From contig NZ_JAIXSL010000005.1 in assembly GCF_027484705.1 (NCBI RefSeq), forward strand, positions 1 through 64,000: a stretch of 64,000 nt of DNA. The letters are read 5' to 3'. Shown here piece by piece: positions 9,086 to 18,462 of this stretch (position 1 is its first letter; each line of letters begins with the position of its first letter). Position numbers and translations under genes: made by a program. Under the pieces are notes generated by a model. It was not told where the DNA came from. It did not search any database and saw only the letters and a program-made list of their open reading frames with translations. The DNA is from Flavobacterium sp. (lineage in GTDB: Bacteria; Bacteroidota; Bacteroidia; Flavobacteriales; Flavobacteriaceae).

Positions 9086-10807
9086 ATGAAAAAAATCCAA
9101 TGCCTTTTCGCTTTTTTATGCCTCGCAATCATCAGCTGTAATCCTAGTGATGACAGTGATTCGGATACAAATCCAGATACTGATTTTACTAAAAATTTCG
9201 GAGCTTCGGCTTCTCGGGATTTTATTGGTCAGGTGGTCGATGTTAATAATCAACCGATTCAAAATGCTAGGATAAGTATAGGAACATCTTCGGTACAAAC
9301 CGATGTGAATGGCGTTTTTATAATCAATGGGGCAAACGTGCATGAGAAATTCGCCTACATCACAGCTAACAAAGCCGGTTATATTGACGGTTCGCGCGCT
9401 ATGGTTCCAACAAATGGAAAGAATAACGTGAAAATCATGATGATTCCGGCCACTCCAATCGCCACGATTGCATCAGGAACATCTAGTGAAGTGGCGCTTC
9501 CTTCAGGAACCAAAGTGCTTTTTGACGGCGCGTTTGAAACCGAATCTGGAGCAGCTTATTCAGGAAGTGTTGCGGTTTCAATGTTTCATTTGACACCATC
9601 GAATCAGGATATCAGCAGTCTGATGCCAGGAATGTTATATGCTCAAGCAGCCGACGGAACAGCCAAAGTATTACAGACTTTCGGCATGATGCAAGTGGAA
9701 TTGCGCGGCAGTGGTGGGGAAAAATTACAAATTGCAAAAACACATACCGCACAAATTAAAATGCAAATTGACGCCTCACAAATGGCAACGGCACCAAGCA
9801 GTATTCCGTTATGGCATTTTGATGAAGCCAAAGGTTATTGGATAGAAGAAGGTTCCGCTACTAAAGTTGGGAATCAATATGTTGGGAATGTGAGCCATTT
9901 TTCTTGGTGGAACTGTGATGCGTGTTTTCCAACAGTTCGTTTAAGCACAAAAATTGTTGATAGTAATGGAAATCCAATTTCGTATGTATCGGCCAATTTG
10001 ACCTATGATTTTCAAACGGCATCTGGTTTTACAGATGATGATGGGGCTGTTTCGGGTTTAATTCCTGTCAATCAGATATTGACTTTAGAAGTGTATTCAA
10101 CCCAAGGCTGCGTTATATATACTTCAACCATAGGTCCTTTTTCTGTTGATACAGCGCTTCCGGATATCATCATTACTAACACTTCAAATCTATTTTCTAC
10201 TTTAGTACAAGGGAATTTATTAAAGTGCGATAATACAAATGTTACCAATGGATATGTTATGCTATATTCTAATTATCAAACCCAGGTTTCGGCAGTAACT
10301 AACGGGGCATTCAATTTTAATAAAATTTATTGCGGCGCTAACACTAACTTTAAACTAAAGGGTTTTGATTATGATAGCTTGCAATCAACGGATTCTGTTA
10401 GTTACCATTTTGCAACACCAATAACCAATGTTGGAAACCTTGCTGCCTGCAATACTGTTACAGAATTTATTTCCTATAAAATTGATAATGAAGTTACAGT
10501 GTTTTTGATTGATAATTTAAATGCATACGTTAAAACCAATGAATTTTATATAAATGGAACTAGTCAGGACCAATCAATGACAATTACCGGAAATGTTTTT
10601 GTTCCGGGAGTTTATACTTCATCTGAATTTACAATAGAAGGAACTAGTTTGAATATCTATGGAATTACCCCTAATACGATTCAATTCAATTTAAGTCAAT
10701 TTGGTGAAGTTGGGCAATACCTTGATTTGACTTTTAATGGAACTTATACCGATAAAACAGGAACACATTCGGTAACTGGTGTTGCTCATGTGAGAAGAGA
10801 CAATTAA
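9086..10807 (+). CDS. Surface lipoprotein with carboxypeptidase-regulatory-like domain
   Basis: 573 aa from ATG 9086; an ATG two codons upstream gives an unlikely MI extension. Signal peptide with lipobox LAIISC; C18 would be lipidated. The residues after it (NPSDDSDSD) are acidic, like the Bacteroidota export signal for surface lipoproteins. A carboxypeptidase-regulatory-like beta domain follows (about 50-115: GQVVDVNNQPIQNARI..TDVNGVF..KAGYI). A second similar repeat lies near residues 290-350 (DSNGNPISYVSANLTY). No catalytic motif was seen. Its role may be adhesion or scaffolding on the cell surface, but this is uncertain. The 3' end overlaps the convergent gene by 4 nt. Confidence 0.75.
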   Translation: MKKIQCLFAFLCLAIISCNPSDDSDSDTNPDTDFTKNFGASASRDFIGQVVDVNNQPIQNARISIGTSSVQTDVNGVFIINGANVHEKFAYITANKAGYIDGSRAMVPTNGKNNVKIMMIPATPIATIASGTSSEVALPSGTKVLFDGAFETESGAAYSGSVAVSMFHLTPSNQDISSLMPGMLYAQAADGTAKVLQTFGMMQVELRGSGGEKLQIAKTHTAQIKMQIDASQMATAPSSIPLWHFDEAKGYWIEEGSATKVGNQYVGNVSHFSWWNCDACFPTVRLSTKIVDSNGNPISYVSANLTYDFQTASGFTDDDGAVSGLIPVNQILTLEVYSTQGCVIYTSTIGPFSVDTALPDIIITNTSNLFSTLVQGNLLKCDNTNVTNGYVMLYSNYQTQVSAVTNGAFNFNKIYCGANTNFKLKGFDYDSLQSTDSVSYHFATPITNVGNLAACNTVTEFISYKIDNEVTVFLIDNLNAYVKTNEFYINGTSQDQSMTITGNVFVPGVYTSSEFTIEGTSLNIYGITPNTIQFNLSQFGEVGQYLDLTFNGTYTDKTGTHSVTGVAHVRRDN

Positions 10808-11325
10808 AGAAACGCCTTCAACTCATTTTTCAAATAACTCATAGCGGCGCTGCTCGGTGTCGCTTTTTCCATTAAATCGCTTAAGATTACTTCGCGCAGT
10901 TTGTCGGCACTGTCTACACGGTCGCTCATGTTGGCTTTGCGGATCATCTGAATCGTAGCATTTTTAGCCGTGACGATGATGGTCCAGCATTCGTCGGTCA
11001 TGTAGATTTGTTGCGTCAGGTTGTGGTCGAATTCCTGTTCGATTTGGGCAATCACTAAATTCTCATAATCGTTTTTGTCTTGTGAAAGTGGCGTAATGCG
11101 AATCAATAATTTCGTCGGATTGATGCGTTCCAGAAACAAAGCCATGCGTTCGAAAGCCTGCAATCTCAATGGCAAAGCATCTTTTTGGTTTTCTTTCTGC
11201 AACAACCATCGGCGGGTGTTTTGTTGGTCTTTGAAATAAGCTGTAAACAAGTAATAAGCGACACCGCCCGTAATCAGTGAAGGAATCGTATAACTTAAAA
11301 TCTCGATGAGTTTTGTGGTTTCCAT
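10804..11325 (-). CDS. Conserved hypothetical membrane-anchored protein
   Basis: 173 aa. One N-terminal transmembrane helix (about 12-30, IPSLITGGVAYYLFTAYF) and a soluble, mainly helical remainder containing FERMALFLERINP and MTDECWTIIV. Proteins like this are common in flavobacteria, but I do not recognise a function. It has no operon partner and overlaps the lipoprotein gene tail-to-tail by 4 nt. Confidence 0.7.
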   Translation of the reverse strand: METTKLIEILSYTIPSLITGGVAYYLFTAYFKDQQNTRRWLLQKENQKDALPLRLQAFERMALFLERINPTKLLIRITPLSQDKNDYENLVIAQIEQEFDHNLTQQIYMTDECWTIIVTAKNATIQMIRKANMSDRVDSADKLREVILSDLMEKATPSSAAMSYLKNELKAFL

Positions 11326-11464
11326 AGTTTGTTTTTTATCGCAGCAAAAATAGGATAATAGTTAGGGAACTGAAATGAATTTAAAATTTTGTTTTGAAAT
11401 TTTTAGCAATGTTTTAAAGTCCTCATGATTTCCATTATATTAGCTCGAACTAAAATCGGATGTT

Positions 11465-12664
11465 ATGAAAAGTTTGTATGCCTTTGCTTTACTATTGTTG
11501 TGCAGTGCCACCTTTGCTCAGAATATTGCGATCCGCGGCCTAATCAAAGATGCTGCGACCAAAGAACCTGTGATTGCCGTTTCTGTGGGCGTACAAAATT
11601 CCGGATTGGGAACCATTTCCAATGAAGAAGGCGTTTTTCAAATGACCGTTCCCAAAACAGCTACGATTGTGATGTCGTTTTTGGGTTATAAAACCAAGAT
11701 GGTTCCGGTTGCTGAATTCAAAGACGAAACCACTATATTTTTAGAACAAAGTGAGGAAGTGCTCGAAGAAGTCATGGTGACCAAGATACCATTGTATGTT
11801 TATTTAAGAGAAGTGGTGGCGATTTCCAAAGCAAGATTTAATAAGCCTATTCTTTTGCACACTTATTATAGAGAGTTTGTGAAATCGAATAATAAACATG
11901 TCAAGTTTTCCGATGGTTTGCTCGATTACCATATCAGTGGCACTACTAAAAAGACAAAATCCGACGTGGTCATCAAACAGAACCGTTCCTATTTATTGGT
12001 AAATGACGAAGAAGACGAAGGTTCGAGTTCATTGCAGAACTTGCAGACTGCGATTTCGAGGAGTTATGAATTTCGTTATTTTACAGAACGACTGCTTGAC
12101 GAAAAACACTACGAAGATTATGATTTTACCTTGAAATCTAAGAAAGATAAATCAGGCGATGAGCAGTATGCGATTTCTTTTGAACCTAAACCTGAAATAG
12201 AGAAACCGCTATTCAAAGGCACGGTTACTTTCGATCCGAAAACAAAATTGATTAGCGAAGTCGAAGCTGTAATGGCGCCTTCTCACATGAAATATATTGG
12301 TTCGATTAACCTGCTTATCGCAAGAATCTCGATTTTAGATTCGAAATATAAAGCAGCTTTTAAAATAGTCAACAATAACTATTTCATGAATTATTGCAAT
12401 CGCTATGGTAAGATGCGAATCTGGAATAAAAAACATGATTATTTGGAAGAATCGAGAAGTGACCTGATTGTAACTGATTTTGAAAAAGATGATCTGAAGT
12501 ACAATAAAAAAGAGGTTTACAACAAAAAGCGCCTGTTCGACAAACCCACTTTCTTTACGGAAAAATTCTGGCAAAAGAACAACGCAATCGTATTGACCTC
12601 TGAAGAAGAAAAAATCATTTCCTCACTCGAAAAAGAAGCGGCATCCGCTCCAAAAACAGAATAA
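11465..12664 (+). CDS. Secreted carboxypeptidase-like regulatory domain protein
   Basis: 399 aa. Signal peptide MKSLYAFALLLLCSATFAQ, then a CarboxypepD_reg-like domain (about 22-95: IRGLIKDAATKEPV..GTISNEEGVFQM..FLGYKT), as found at the N-terminus of TonB receptors. Here no plug or barrel follows. Residues 100-399 form a charged domain (HTYYREFVKSN, FKGTVTFDPKT) seen in periplasmic or outer-membrane proteins of Bacteroidota. Function unknown; possibly an envelope accessory protein. Confidence 0.75.
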   Translation: MKSLYAFALLLLCSATFAQNIAIRGLIKDAATKEPVIAVSVGVQNSGLGTISNEEGVFQMTVPKTATIVMSFLGYKTKMVPVAEFKDETTIFLEQSEEVLEEVMVTKIPLYVYLREVVAISKARFNKPILLHTYYREFVKSNNKHVKFSDGLLDYHISGTTKKTKSDVVIKQNRSYLLVNDEEDEGSSSLQNLQTAISRSYEFRYFTERLLDEKHYEDYDFTLKSKKDKSGDEQYAISFEPKPEIEKPLFKGTVTFDPKTKLISEVEAVMAPSHMKYIGSINLLIARISILDSKYKAAFKIVNNNYFMNYCNRYGKMRIWNKKHDYLEESRSDLIVTDFEKDDLKYNKKEVYNKKRLFDKPTFFTEKFWQKNNAIVLTSEEEKIISSLEKEAASAPKTE

Positions 12665-12717
12665 TTCCATTTCCGGAATGTTGAAAAATTTGGCTTTATT
12701 CTTCCCCGCGAAATGCG

Positions 12718-12725
12718 TATTTTTG
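12718..12725 (+). promoter_or_regulatory. Promoter -7 box of helicase gene
   Basis: TATTTTTG, 35 nt before the ATG at 12761. It overlaps an in-frame upstream ATG at 12713, so that start is rejected. Confidence 0.6.
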
Positions 12726-12760
12726 CGTTCAGTCTGAACGAACCCAGCCACCCAAAAGCA

Positions 12761-15085
12761 ATGCAAAAACATATCAGCCAGCTCAACGAAGCCCAACAAC
12801 AGCCTGTTCTGCAGAAAGACGGACCGATGATCATCATTGCCGGTGCCGGTTCCGGAAAAACCCGAGTGCTCACGATAAGAATCGCTTATCTGATGAGCCA
12901 GGGTGTAGACGCGTTCAGTATTTTGGCACTTACGTTTACCAACAAAGCGGCGCGTGAAATGAAAAACCGCATCTCGCAGATTGTCGGTGCGAGTGAAGCT
13001 AAGAATTTATGGATGGGAACTTTTCACTCGGTTTTTGCGCGTATTCTTCGTGCGGAAGCCGATAAATTAGGCTATCCGTCGAACTTTACGATTTACGATA
13101 CGCAAGACAGTGTGCGATTGATTTCGGCAATCATAAAAGAGATGCAACTCGATAAAGACATCTACAAACCGAAGCAGATTTTGGGTCGGATTTCATCGTA
13201 CAAGAACAGTTTGATTACGGTCAAAGCGTATTTTAACAATCCCGAATTGCAGGAAGCCGATGCGATGAGCAAGAAGCCGCGACTCGGGGATATTTACCAG
13301 CATTACGTAGACCGTTGTTTCAAAGCCGGCGCTATGGATTTTGATGATTTGTTGCTGAAAACCAACGAATTGCTCAATCGCTTTCCTGACGTTTTGGCGA
13401 AGTATCAGGACCGTTTCCGTTACATACTGGTTGATGAGTACCAGGATACGAACCATTCCCAATACCTGATCGTACGCGCTTTGTCGGATCGGTTCCAGAA
13501 TATCTGCGTCGTTGGTGATGACGCGCAAAGTATCTATGCATTTCGTGGCGCCAATATCAATAATATCCTCAATTTCCAGAAGGATTATGACAATGTGCAG
13601 ACTTATCGTCTGGAGCAGAATTACCGTTCGACCAAAAATATAGTCGAAGCCGCAAATTCGATTATCGATAAAAACAAAACCAAACTTGATAAAATCGTCT
13701 GGACGGCCAATGATTTCGGGAATAAAATTAAAGTAAACCGCAGCATTACCGACAGCGAAGAAGGCCGTTACGTAGCGAGCACCATTTGGGAACAGAAGAT
13801 GCTGAACCAAATGACCAATGGTCAGTTTGCGATTTTATACCGAACCAATGCGCAATCACGTGCGATGGAAGACGCGCTCAGAAAGCGTGATATTCCGTAT
13901 AGAATTTATGGCGGGCTTTCGTTCTACCAAAGAAAAGAAATCAAAGACGTACTGTGCTATTTGCGTTTGGTGATCAATCCGAAAGATGAGGAAGCGCTGA
14001 TTCGTGTAATTAATTATCCCGCAAGAGGCATTGGCGATACTACGGTTGAAAAACTTGTCGTGGCGGCCAATCATTACAAACGCTCGGTTTTTGAAGTGAT
14101 GCAGAACATCGACAAAATCGATCTTAAGCTTAATTCAGGAACCAAAACTAAGTTGCAGGATTTCGTAACGATGATTCAGAGTTTCCAAGTCATTAATGAA
14201 AATCAGGATGCTTTTTACCTTGCCGATCATGTGGCCAAAAAAACCGGATTGGTTCAGGAACTCAAGAAAGACGGCACACCCGAAGGCATTGCGAAAATCG
14301 AAAATATAGAGGAATTATTAAACGGTATCAAAGATTTCACCGAAGGCCAGAAGGAAATTGATGGTGCGCGTGGTGCGTTGTCCGAATTCCTCGAAGATGT
14401 GGCTTTGGCGACCGACCTTGACAAAGATACCGGTGATGACGACCGCGTCGCTTTGATGACGATTCACTTGGCCAAAGGACTTGAATTTCCGTATGTGTTT
14501 ATCGTAGGCATGGAAGAAGATTTGTTTCCTAGCGCGATGAGCATCAGCACGAGAAGCGAACTCGAAGAAGAACGGCGTTTGTTCTACGTGGCTTTAACAA
14601 GAGCTGAAAAACAGGCTTACCTGACTTATGCGCAATCGCGTTACCGTTGGGGCAAACTCACTGATAGCGAACCGTCGCGTTTTATTGATGAAATCGATGG
14701 GCAGTATCTTGAATACCTTTCCGTCGAAGAAAACAATTACCGCTACAAACCGATGATCGATACCGATATTTTCGGCGACATCGACAAATCGAAATTGCGT
14801 TTAGCAAAACCCGTAAGTGGCACGCCTCCAAAAAAATACGGCGAAGAACCTACATCAATCATTCGTAAATTGAAACCCGTCTCTGGCAATGCGCCTTCGA
14901 ACGCTCCGAATTTGTTTGATTCCAAATTAACCGTCGGCAATATCGTGATGCACGAACGCTTCGGAAAAGGCGAAGTCATCAATCTCGAAGGTGTTGGCGC
15001 TGATAAAAAAGCGGAAATCAAGTTTGAAGTCGGAGGTATCAAAAAACTATTGTTGCGTTTTGCCAAACTTGATGTCATTGGATAA
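12761..15085 (+). CDS. ATP-dependent DNA helicase, UvrD/PcrA family
   Basis: 774 aa. Superfamily 1A 3'-5' helicase for repair and replication restart. Motif I GAGSGKT (28-34), Ia ALTFTNKAAREM, Walker B LVDEYQDTN, motif III VVGDDAQSIYAFRGA, motif IV QNYRS, motif V MTIHLAKGLEFPYVF and motif VI YVALTRAEKQ are all visible. The C-terminal tail (about 725-774) resembles the small Tudor-like domain of PcrA (VMHERFGKGEV). Length is as expected for UvrD/PcrA. Confidence 0.95.
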   Translation: MQKHISQLNEAQQQPVLQKDGPMIIIAGAGSGKTRVLTIRIAYLMSQGVDAFSILALTFTNKAAREMKNRISQIVGASEAKNLWMGTFHSVFARILRAEADKLGYPSNFTIYDTQDSVRLISAIIKEMQLDKDIYKPKQILGRISSYKNSLITVKAYFNNPELQEADAMSKKPRLGDIYQHYVDRCFKAGAMDFDDLLLKTNELLNRFPDVLAKYQDRFRYILVDEYQDTNHSQYLIVRALSDRFQNICVVGDDAQSIYAFRGANINNILNFQKDYDNVQTYRLEQNYRSTKNIVEAANSIIDKNKTKLDKIVWTANDFGNKIKVNRSITDSEEGRYVASTIWEQKMLNQMTNGQFAILYRTNAQSRAMEDALRKRDIPYRIYGGLSFYQRKEIKDVLCYLRLVINPKDEEALIRVINYPARGIGDTTVEKLVVAANHYKRSVFEVMQNIDKIDLKLNSGTKTKLQDFVTMIQSFQVINENQDAFYLADHVAKKTGLVQELKKDGTPEGIAKIENIEELLNGIKDFTEGQKEIDGARGALSEFLEDVALATDLDKDTGDDDRVALMTIHLAKGLEFPYVFIVGMEEDLFPSAMSISTRSELEEERRLFYVALTRAEKQAYLTYAQSRYRWGKLTDSEPSRFIDEIDGQYLEYLSVEENNYRYKPMIDTDIFGDIDKSKLRLAKPVSGTPPKKYGEEPTSIIRKLKPVSGNAPSNAPNLFDSKLTVGNIVMHERFGKGEVINLEGVGADKKAEIKFEVGGIKKLLLRFAKLDVIG

Positions 15086-15091
15086 TTAATT

Positions 15092-15205
15092 ATTTTGAAT
15101 TTTAAATTATAAATTTTGAATTGTCGTACATTTAGATTTCTGATTCGAAGTTGCTGCATCGACTATTAGTGTTTCGGTAATCATTCATCATTTAAAATTC
15201 AAAAT
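15092..15205. repeat. 16-bp perfect inverted repeat in intergenic region
   Basis: ATTTTGAATTTTAAAT at 15092-15107 and its exact reverse complement at 15190-15205, separated by 82 bp. The arms are AT-rich and partly repeated internally. The element lies between the helicase and sua5 genes. The loop is too large for a simple terminator. Confidence 0.6.
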
Positions 15206-15216
15206 TCAAAATTTCA

Positions 15217-15837
15217 ATGGCCCAGTTCATCAAAATATACGAAGACAAACCCAACGAAGCCGCGATCAAAAAGGTTGTCGATGTTTTGCGCAATGGCGGT
15301 TTGGTCATTTATCCGACCGATACGGTTTATGGTTTAGGCTGCGACATCACCAACACTAAAGCCTTAGAGCGCATCGCCAAAATCAAAGGCATCAAACTCG
15401 AGAAAGCGAATTTTTCGTTCGTCTGCCACGATTTGAGCAACCTGTCGGATTATGTGAAACAGATCGATACATCAACTTTCAAGCTTCTGAAACGCGCTTT
15501 GCCCGGTCCTTATACTTTCATTTTACCCGGAAATAACAACCTGCCGAAAGAATTCAAAAAGAAAACTACGGTAGGAATTCGTGTTCCGGCTAATAATATC
15601 GCCTTAGAAATTGTGAAGATGCTCGGCAATCCAATCGTATCAACTTCGATCCATGACGATGATGAGGTTCTTGAATATTCAACCGATCCGGAATTAATTT
15701 TCGAGAAATGGCAAAACCTTGTAGATCTCGTGATTGATGGCGGTTATGGCGATAACATCGGTTCGACGATTATCGATTTGTCAGGTTATGAACCTGTTGT
15801 AGTTCGCGAAGGCAAAGGTGATGCGGATATTTTTTAG
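15217..15837 (+). CDS. L-threonylcarbamoyladenylate synthase (Sua5/YciO/YrdC), paralog 1
   Basis: 206 aa. YrdC fold: KKVVDVLRNGGLVIYPTDTVYGLGCD at the start, then KRALPGPYTFIL and PIVSTSIHDD. Family members make threonylcarbamoyl-AMP for t6A37 of tRNA. A second, 186-aa paralog lies at 44744-45304. This one has SIHDD where canonical TsaC proteins have SAN(I/L)SG and so resembles the YciO branch, whose role is less clear. Which copy is the essential t6A enzyme cannot be settled from sequence, but the 44.7-kb copy looks more canonical. Confidence 0.85.
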   Translation: MAQFIKIYEDKPNEAAIKKVVDVLRNGGLVIYPTDTVYGLGCDITNTKALERIAKIKGIKLEKANFSFVCHDLSNLSDYVKQIDTSTFKLLKRALPGPYTFILPGNNNLPKEFKKKTTVGIRVPANNIALEIVKMLGNPIVSTSIHDDDEVLEYSTDPELIFEKWQNLVDLVIDGGYGDNIGSTIIDLSGYEPVVVREGKGDADIF

Positions 15838-15871
15838 ATTTTTGGACTGTAAGATTTTGAGGTTATAAGAC

Positions 15872-15907
15872 AAAAAAAAAACGCCCTGACAATCAAGGCG
15901 TTTTTTT
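15872..15907. terminator. Bidirectional terminator between sua5 paralog and ompA-like gene
   Basis: A run of A, then ACGCC(N11)GGCGT, then a run of T: a strong hairpin with A/T tracts on both sides, placed between convergent genes and usable by both. Confidence 0.9.
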
Positions 15908-15924
15908 ATGGATTATATTGAAAA

Positions 15925-16767
15925 TTATTTCGTCGGTTTCTTCATTTCTTTTTCAATCATATCGTAGAATTCATCAATTTTCGGCATCACGACGATTCTG
16001 GTTCTTCTGTTTTTAGAGCGGTTGTCGGCGGTGTTGTTGTCTACTAATGGAATATATTCGCTTCTTCCGGCAGCAATCAATTGCGCAGGATTTACTTTCA
16101 GTTCTTTGGTTAAAACCCTAACGATGGCCGTAGCACGTTTGACGCTTAAATCCCAGTTGTCTAGTAAAATTGCGTTGCCTGTGAACGGAACATTATCGGT
16201 GTGGCCTTCGACCATACATTCGAAAGTAGGTTTATCATTGATGACTTTCGCTACTTTGCCTAACACTTCTTTGGCTCTGTCGCTGACCATATAACTGCCG
16301 CTTTTGAACAACAATTTATCAGCAATCGAGATAAACACAACGCCTTTCTCGACATTCACTTCAATATCCGGATCAGAAATCCCTACGGAACTTTTGAGGC
16401 TCGTTACTAAGGCTAAGGTTACGCTGTCTTTTTTGGTCAACGCATCTTGCATTCTCGTGATTTTAAGGTCTTTTTCTTTGATGGTTTCCAAAGCTTTTTC
16501 AATATTCTGAGCGCCTTGAGTCGTTAAGGTTGTCATGTTGCCCATATTGTTGATCAAATCGGAATTGTTTTTCTTTAAGAAATCAATTTGGCTTGACATC
16601 GCTTCTTTTTCGCTAAGGCAAAGATTGAGTTTTACGGTAGTCGAATTCAACAAATCCTGACAATCTTTATTTTGTTTCTCTAGGGCGGCGATTTTCTTTT
16701 TCGTGCCACACGAAGTGGTTAAAATGAAGGCCACTAACGATAAGGCGATAATGATTTTTCTATTCAT
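15925..16767 (-). CDS. OmpA family peptidoglycan-binding lipoprotein
   Basis: 280 aa. Signal peptide with lipobox ending at C20 (ILTTSC), followed by basic GTKKK, so probably retained on the periplasmic face rather than exported to the surface. Residues 25-120 form a coiled coil (IAALEKQNKDCQDLL..). Residues about 150-275 form an OmpA C-terminal domain with VEGHTDNVPF, NWDLSVKRATAIV, AAGRSEY and NRSKNRRTRIVV, which binds the peptide of peptidoglycan. Likely an envelope-stabilising anchor. -7 box at 16811-16818. Confidence 0.92.
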   Translation of the reverse strand: MNRKIIIALSLVAFILTTSCGTKKKIAALEKQNKDCQDLLNSTTVKLNLCLSEKEAMSSQIDFLKKNNSDLINNMGNMTTLTTQGAQNIEKALETIKEKDLKITRMQDALTKKDSVTLALVTSLKSSVGISDPDIEVNVEKGVVFISIADKLLFKSGSYMVSDRAKEVLGKVAKVINDKPTFECMVEGHTDNVPFTGNAILLDNWDLSVKRATAIVRVLTKELKVNPAQLIAAGRSEYIPLVDNNTADNRSKNRRTRIVVMPKIDEFYDMIEKEMKKPTK

Positions 16768-16810
16768 GGTCTAAAATTTTGAGTTTGTATTAAGGTGTTT
16801 GATTAGGCTC

Positions 16811-16818
16811 CAAATTTA
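16811..16818 (-). promoter_or_regulatory. Promoter -7 box of OmpA-like gene
   Basis: TAAATTTG on the minus strand, 43 nt before the ATG. Confidence 0.5.
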
Positions 16819-16847
16819 ACATTTAAAAACCAGTAATGTTAAAGAAA

Positions 16848-17855
16848 TCAACTTAAACTAATGTTAAAAATCTTTTCAAATGTCTTCTGGTTCCTGATGA
16901 AGTAACGGTAGATAATGCTTTTTGTTATGAAGTAATCGCGGAATTGTTGTTGCGCCCGCTTTTTATAATTCTTTGAAAACAAACCGTAAAACGAAAAGTG
17001 CGCTTTGATGATGGCGAAAGTATGCAACGGTTTTCGTTTCAATAAAAATTGAATTCCGGCCAATCCGTCAAGTATCAGACGCATCAAAAGAATTTTGTAC
17101 AAACCTGATTTTGGTAAATTCTTGACGAGCATCAACAGCGAATTCCTGAAATTTAAAAAAGTTTTTTTCGGATTTCCTTGTTGTAAAGTCGCGCCGCCGA
17201 CATGATAAACCACCGATTTTGAAGTGTATTGTATCTGATGCCCAAGATTGAAAGCACGCCAGCACAAATCAATCTCTTCCTGATGCGCGAAGAAATCTTC
17301 ATCAAAACCATGAAGCGCATCAAACACCGATTTTCGGATGAAAAAACAAGCGCCCGAAGCCCAGAAAATTTTAGCATCGTCGTCGTATTGGTGCGTATCT
17401 TTTTCAACGGTTTCAAAAATGCGGCCGCGGCAAAAAGGATAACCGTATCGGTCTATAAATCCGCCAGCGGCTCCGGCATATTCGAAATATTCCTTGTTCT
17501 TATAATCGAGGATTTTGGGCTGGATGATCGCAGTTTTCGGTTCGTTTTGGAATTTTTCTATAATTGGTTTAAGCCAATTCGGAGTGACTTCTATATCAGA
17601 ATTTACGAGCGCATAAATATCAGCTTCGATATGTTTCAACGCTTCGTTATAACCGCCTGCATAGCCGGAATTGCTCGCGTTCTGAACGATTTGAACAGTA
17701 GGAAAATGAGATCGCACAAAAGCAACCGAATCATCCGTAGAAGCATTGTCGGCGACATAAATGCTGGCTTGTGGAGAATTATCCACGACCGAAGGCAGAA
17801 ATTGTTCGAGCAACTTTTGGCCGTTCCAGTTTAAGATGACTACTGCGATTTTCAT
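16848..17855 (-). CDS. Glycosyltransferase family 2
   Basis: 335 aa. GT-A fold: starts MKIAVVILNWNGQ, metal-binding region NSD at 85-87, ASGACFFIRKSVF (166-178) and EEIDLCWR (193-200), typical of rhamnosyltransferase-like GT2 enzymes. The C-terminal 100 residues have an amphipathic, hydrophobic stretch suggesting membrane association. The donor and acceptor are unknown. It starts immediately after the stop of the HsdR_N gene (TAA then ATG), so the two are cotranscribed. Confidence 0.9.
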   Translation of the reverse strand: MKIAVVILNWNGQKLLEQFLPSVVDNSPQASIYVADNASTDDSVAFVRSHFPTVQIVQNASNSGYAGGYNEALKHIEADIYALVNSDIEVTPNWLKPIIEKFQNEPKTAIIQPKILDYKNKEYFEYAGAAGGFIDRYGYPFCRGRIFETVEKDTHQYDDDAKIFWASGACFFIRKSVFDALHGFDEDFFAHQEEIDLCWRAFNLGHQIQYTSKSVVYHVGGATLQQGNPKKTFLNFRNSLLMLVKNLPKSGLYKILLMRLILDGLAGIQFLLKRKPLHTFAIIKAHFSFYGLFSKNYKKRAQQQFRDYFITKSIIYRYFIRNQKTFEKIFNISLS

Positions 17856-18308
17856 TTAATTGTCCCTTTTAATTTCAGGCAGTTCTTTAAGAAATTGATA
17901 TTGTTCCTGTTCGAAATTCATCTGGCAAAAGTAATGATTCTGTCCGTTGGTCAGCATCAGATATTGCGCTTTCATCGTGAGGTTGTAGCGCGCGATCTGG
18001 TCGAAAGTGTTTTGGGTGATTTTGACTTCGGGCGCTTTGCATTCCACGAGCAGGAAAATCGAGCCGTCGGGATTAAATACCACGATGTCGTAGCGTTTGG
18101 TCAAACCGTTAATCTTGAGGACTTTTTCAACATTGATCCATGATTTCGGGTATTTTTTTTCGGTCAACAGGTATTGTACGACGTGTTGACGTACCCATTC
18201 TTCAGGTGTCAGAATCACAAATTTTTTCCGCAGTTCGTCGAAAATAGCGATTTTATTTTCACTATTTTTGAAACGGAACTGGTAAGTCGGAAAATTGAGT
18301 TTTTGCAT
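17856..18308 (-). CDS. Type I restriction enzyme R-subunit N-terminal (HSDR_N) domain protein
   Basis: 150 aa from ATG 18308. The open frame extends further upstream, but those codons run through the structured repeat at 18365-18447 and are not family-like. The PD-(D/E)XK pattern is visible: D74 (RYDIVVF), E89 and K91 (VECKAP), then a Gln in FDQIARY (about 104). Stand-alone proteins of this kind carry only the nuclease-like N-terminal part of HsdR, without helicase domains. No HsdM or HsdS is present, so this is not a working restriction system; a repair or RNA-processing nuclease role is possible but unproven. First gene of a pair with the GT2 gene, divergent from holA. Confidence 0.85.
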   Translation of the reverse strand: MQKLNFPTYQFRFKNSENKIAIFDELRKKFVILTPEEWVRQHVVQYLLTEKKYPKSWINVEKVLKINGLTKRYDIVVFNPDGSIFLLVECKAPEVKITQNTFDQIARYNLTMKAQYLMLTNGQNHYFCQMNFEQEQYQFLKELPEIKRDN

Positions 18309-18364
18309 GGCGTAAAAGTAAATGTTTTGAACTAACAAGGCAAGATTTGATTTGGAGTCGATTG

Positions 18365-18447
18365 CCCTAGCCCCGATAGGAACGGTTATCCTTTTGTGGC
18401 GGCGTTCGCCATAAAAGATATGAGTGTATAGCGGGAACCAGCTCCTA
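18365..18447 (-). repeat. Flavobacterial structured intergenic repeat, copy A
   Basis: Reverse orientation relative to copies B and C. Read on the minus strand: GAGCTGGTTCCCGCT at one end, a hairpin ATCTTTT..AAAAGGAT with tip stem TGGCG/CGCCA, and TATCGGGGCTAGG at the other end. Located between the divergent HsdR_N and holA genes. Confidence 0.8.
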
Positions 18448-18462
18448 AAAACAATAAAATCA

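Noticed and set aside
15092..15205. Rho-independent terminator for the helicase gene
   Set aside because: The 82-bp loop and absence of a G-C stem or T-run make this unlikely.
17856..18308. Type I restriction-modification system
   Set aside because: Only the N-terminal nuclease-like part is present, with no helicase motor, HsdM or HsdS nearby.
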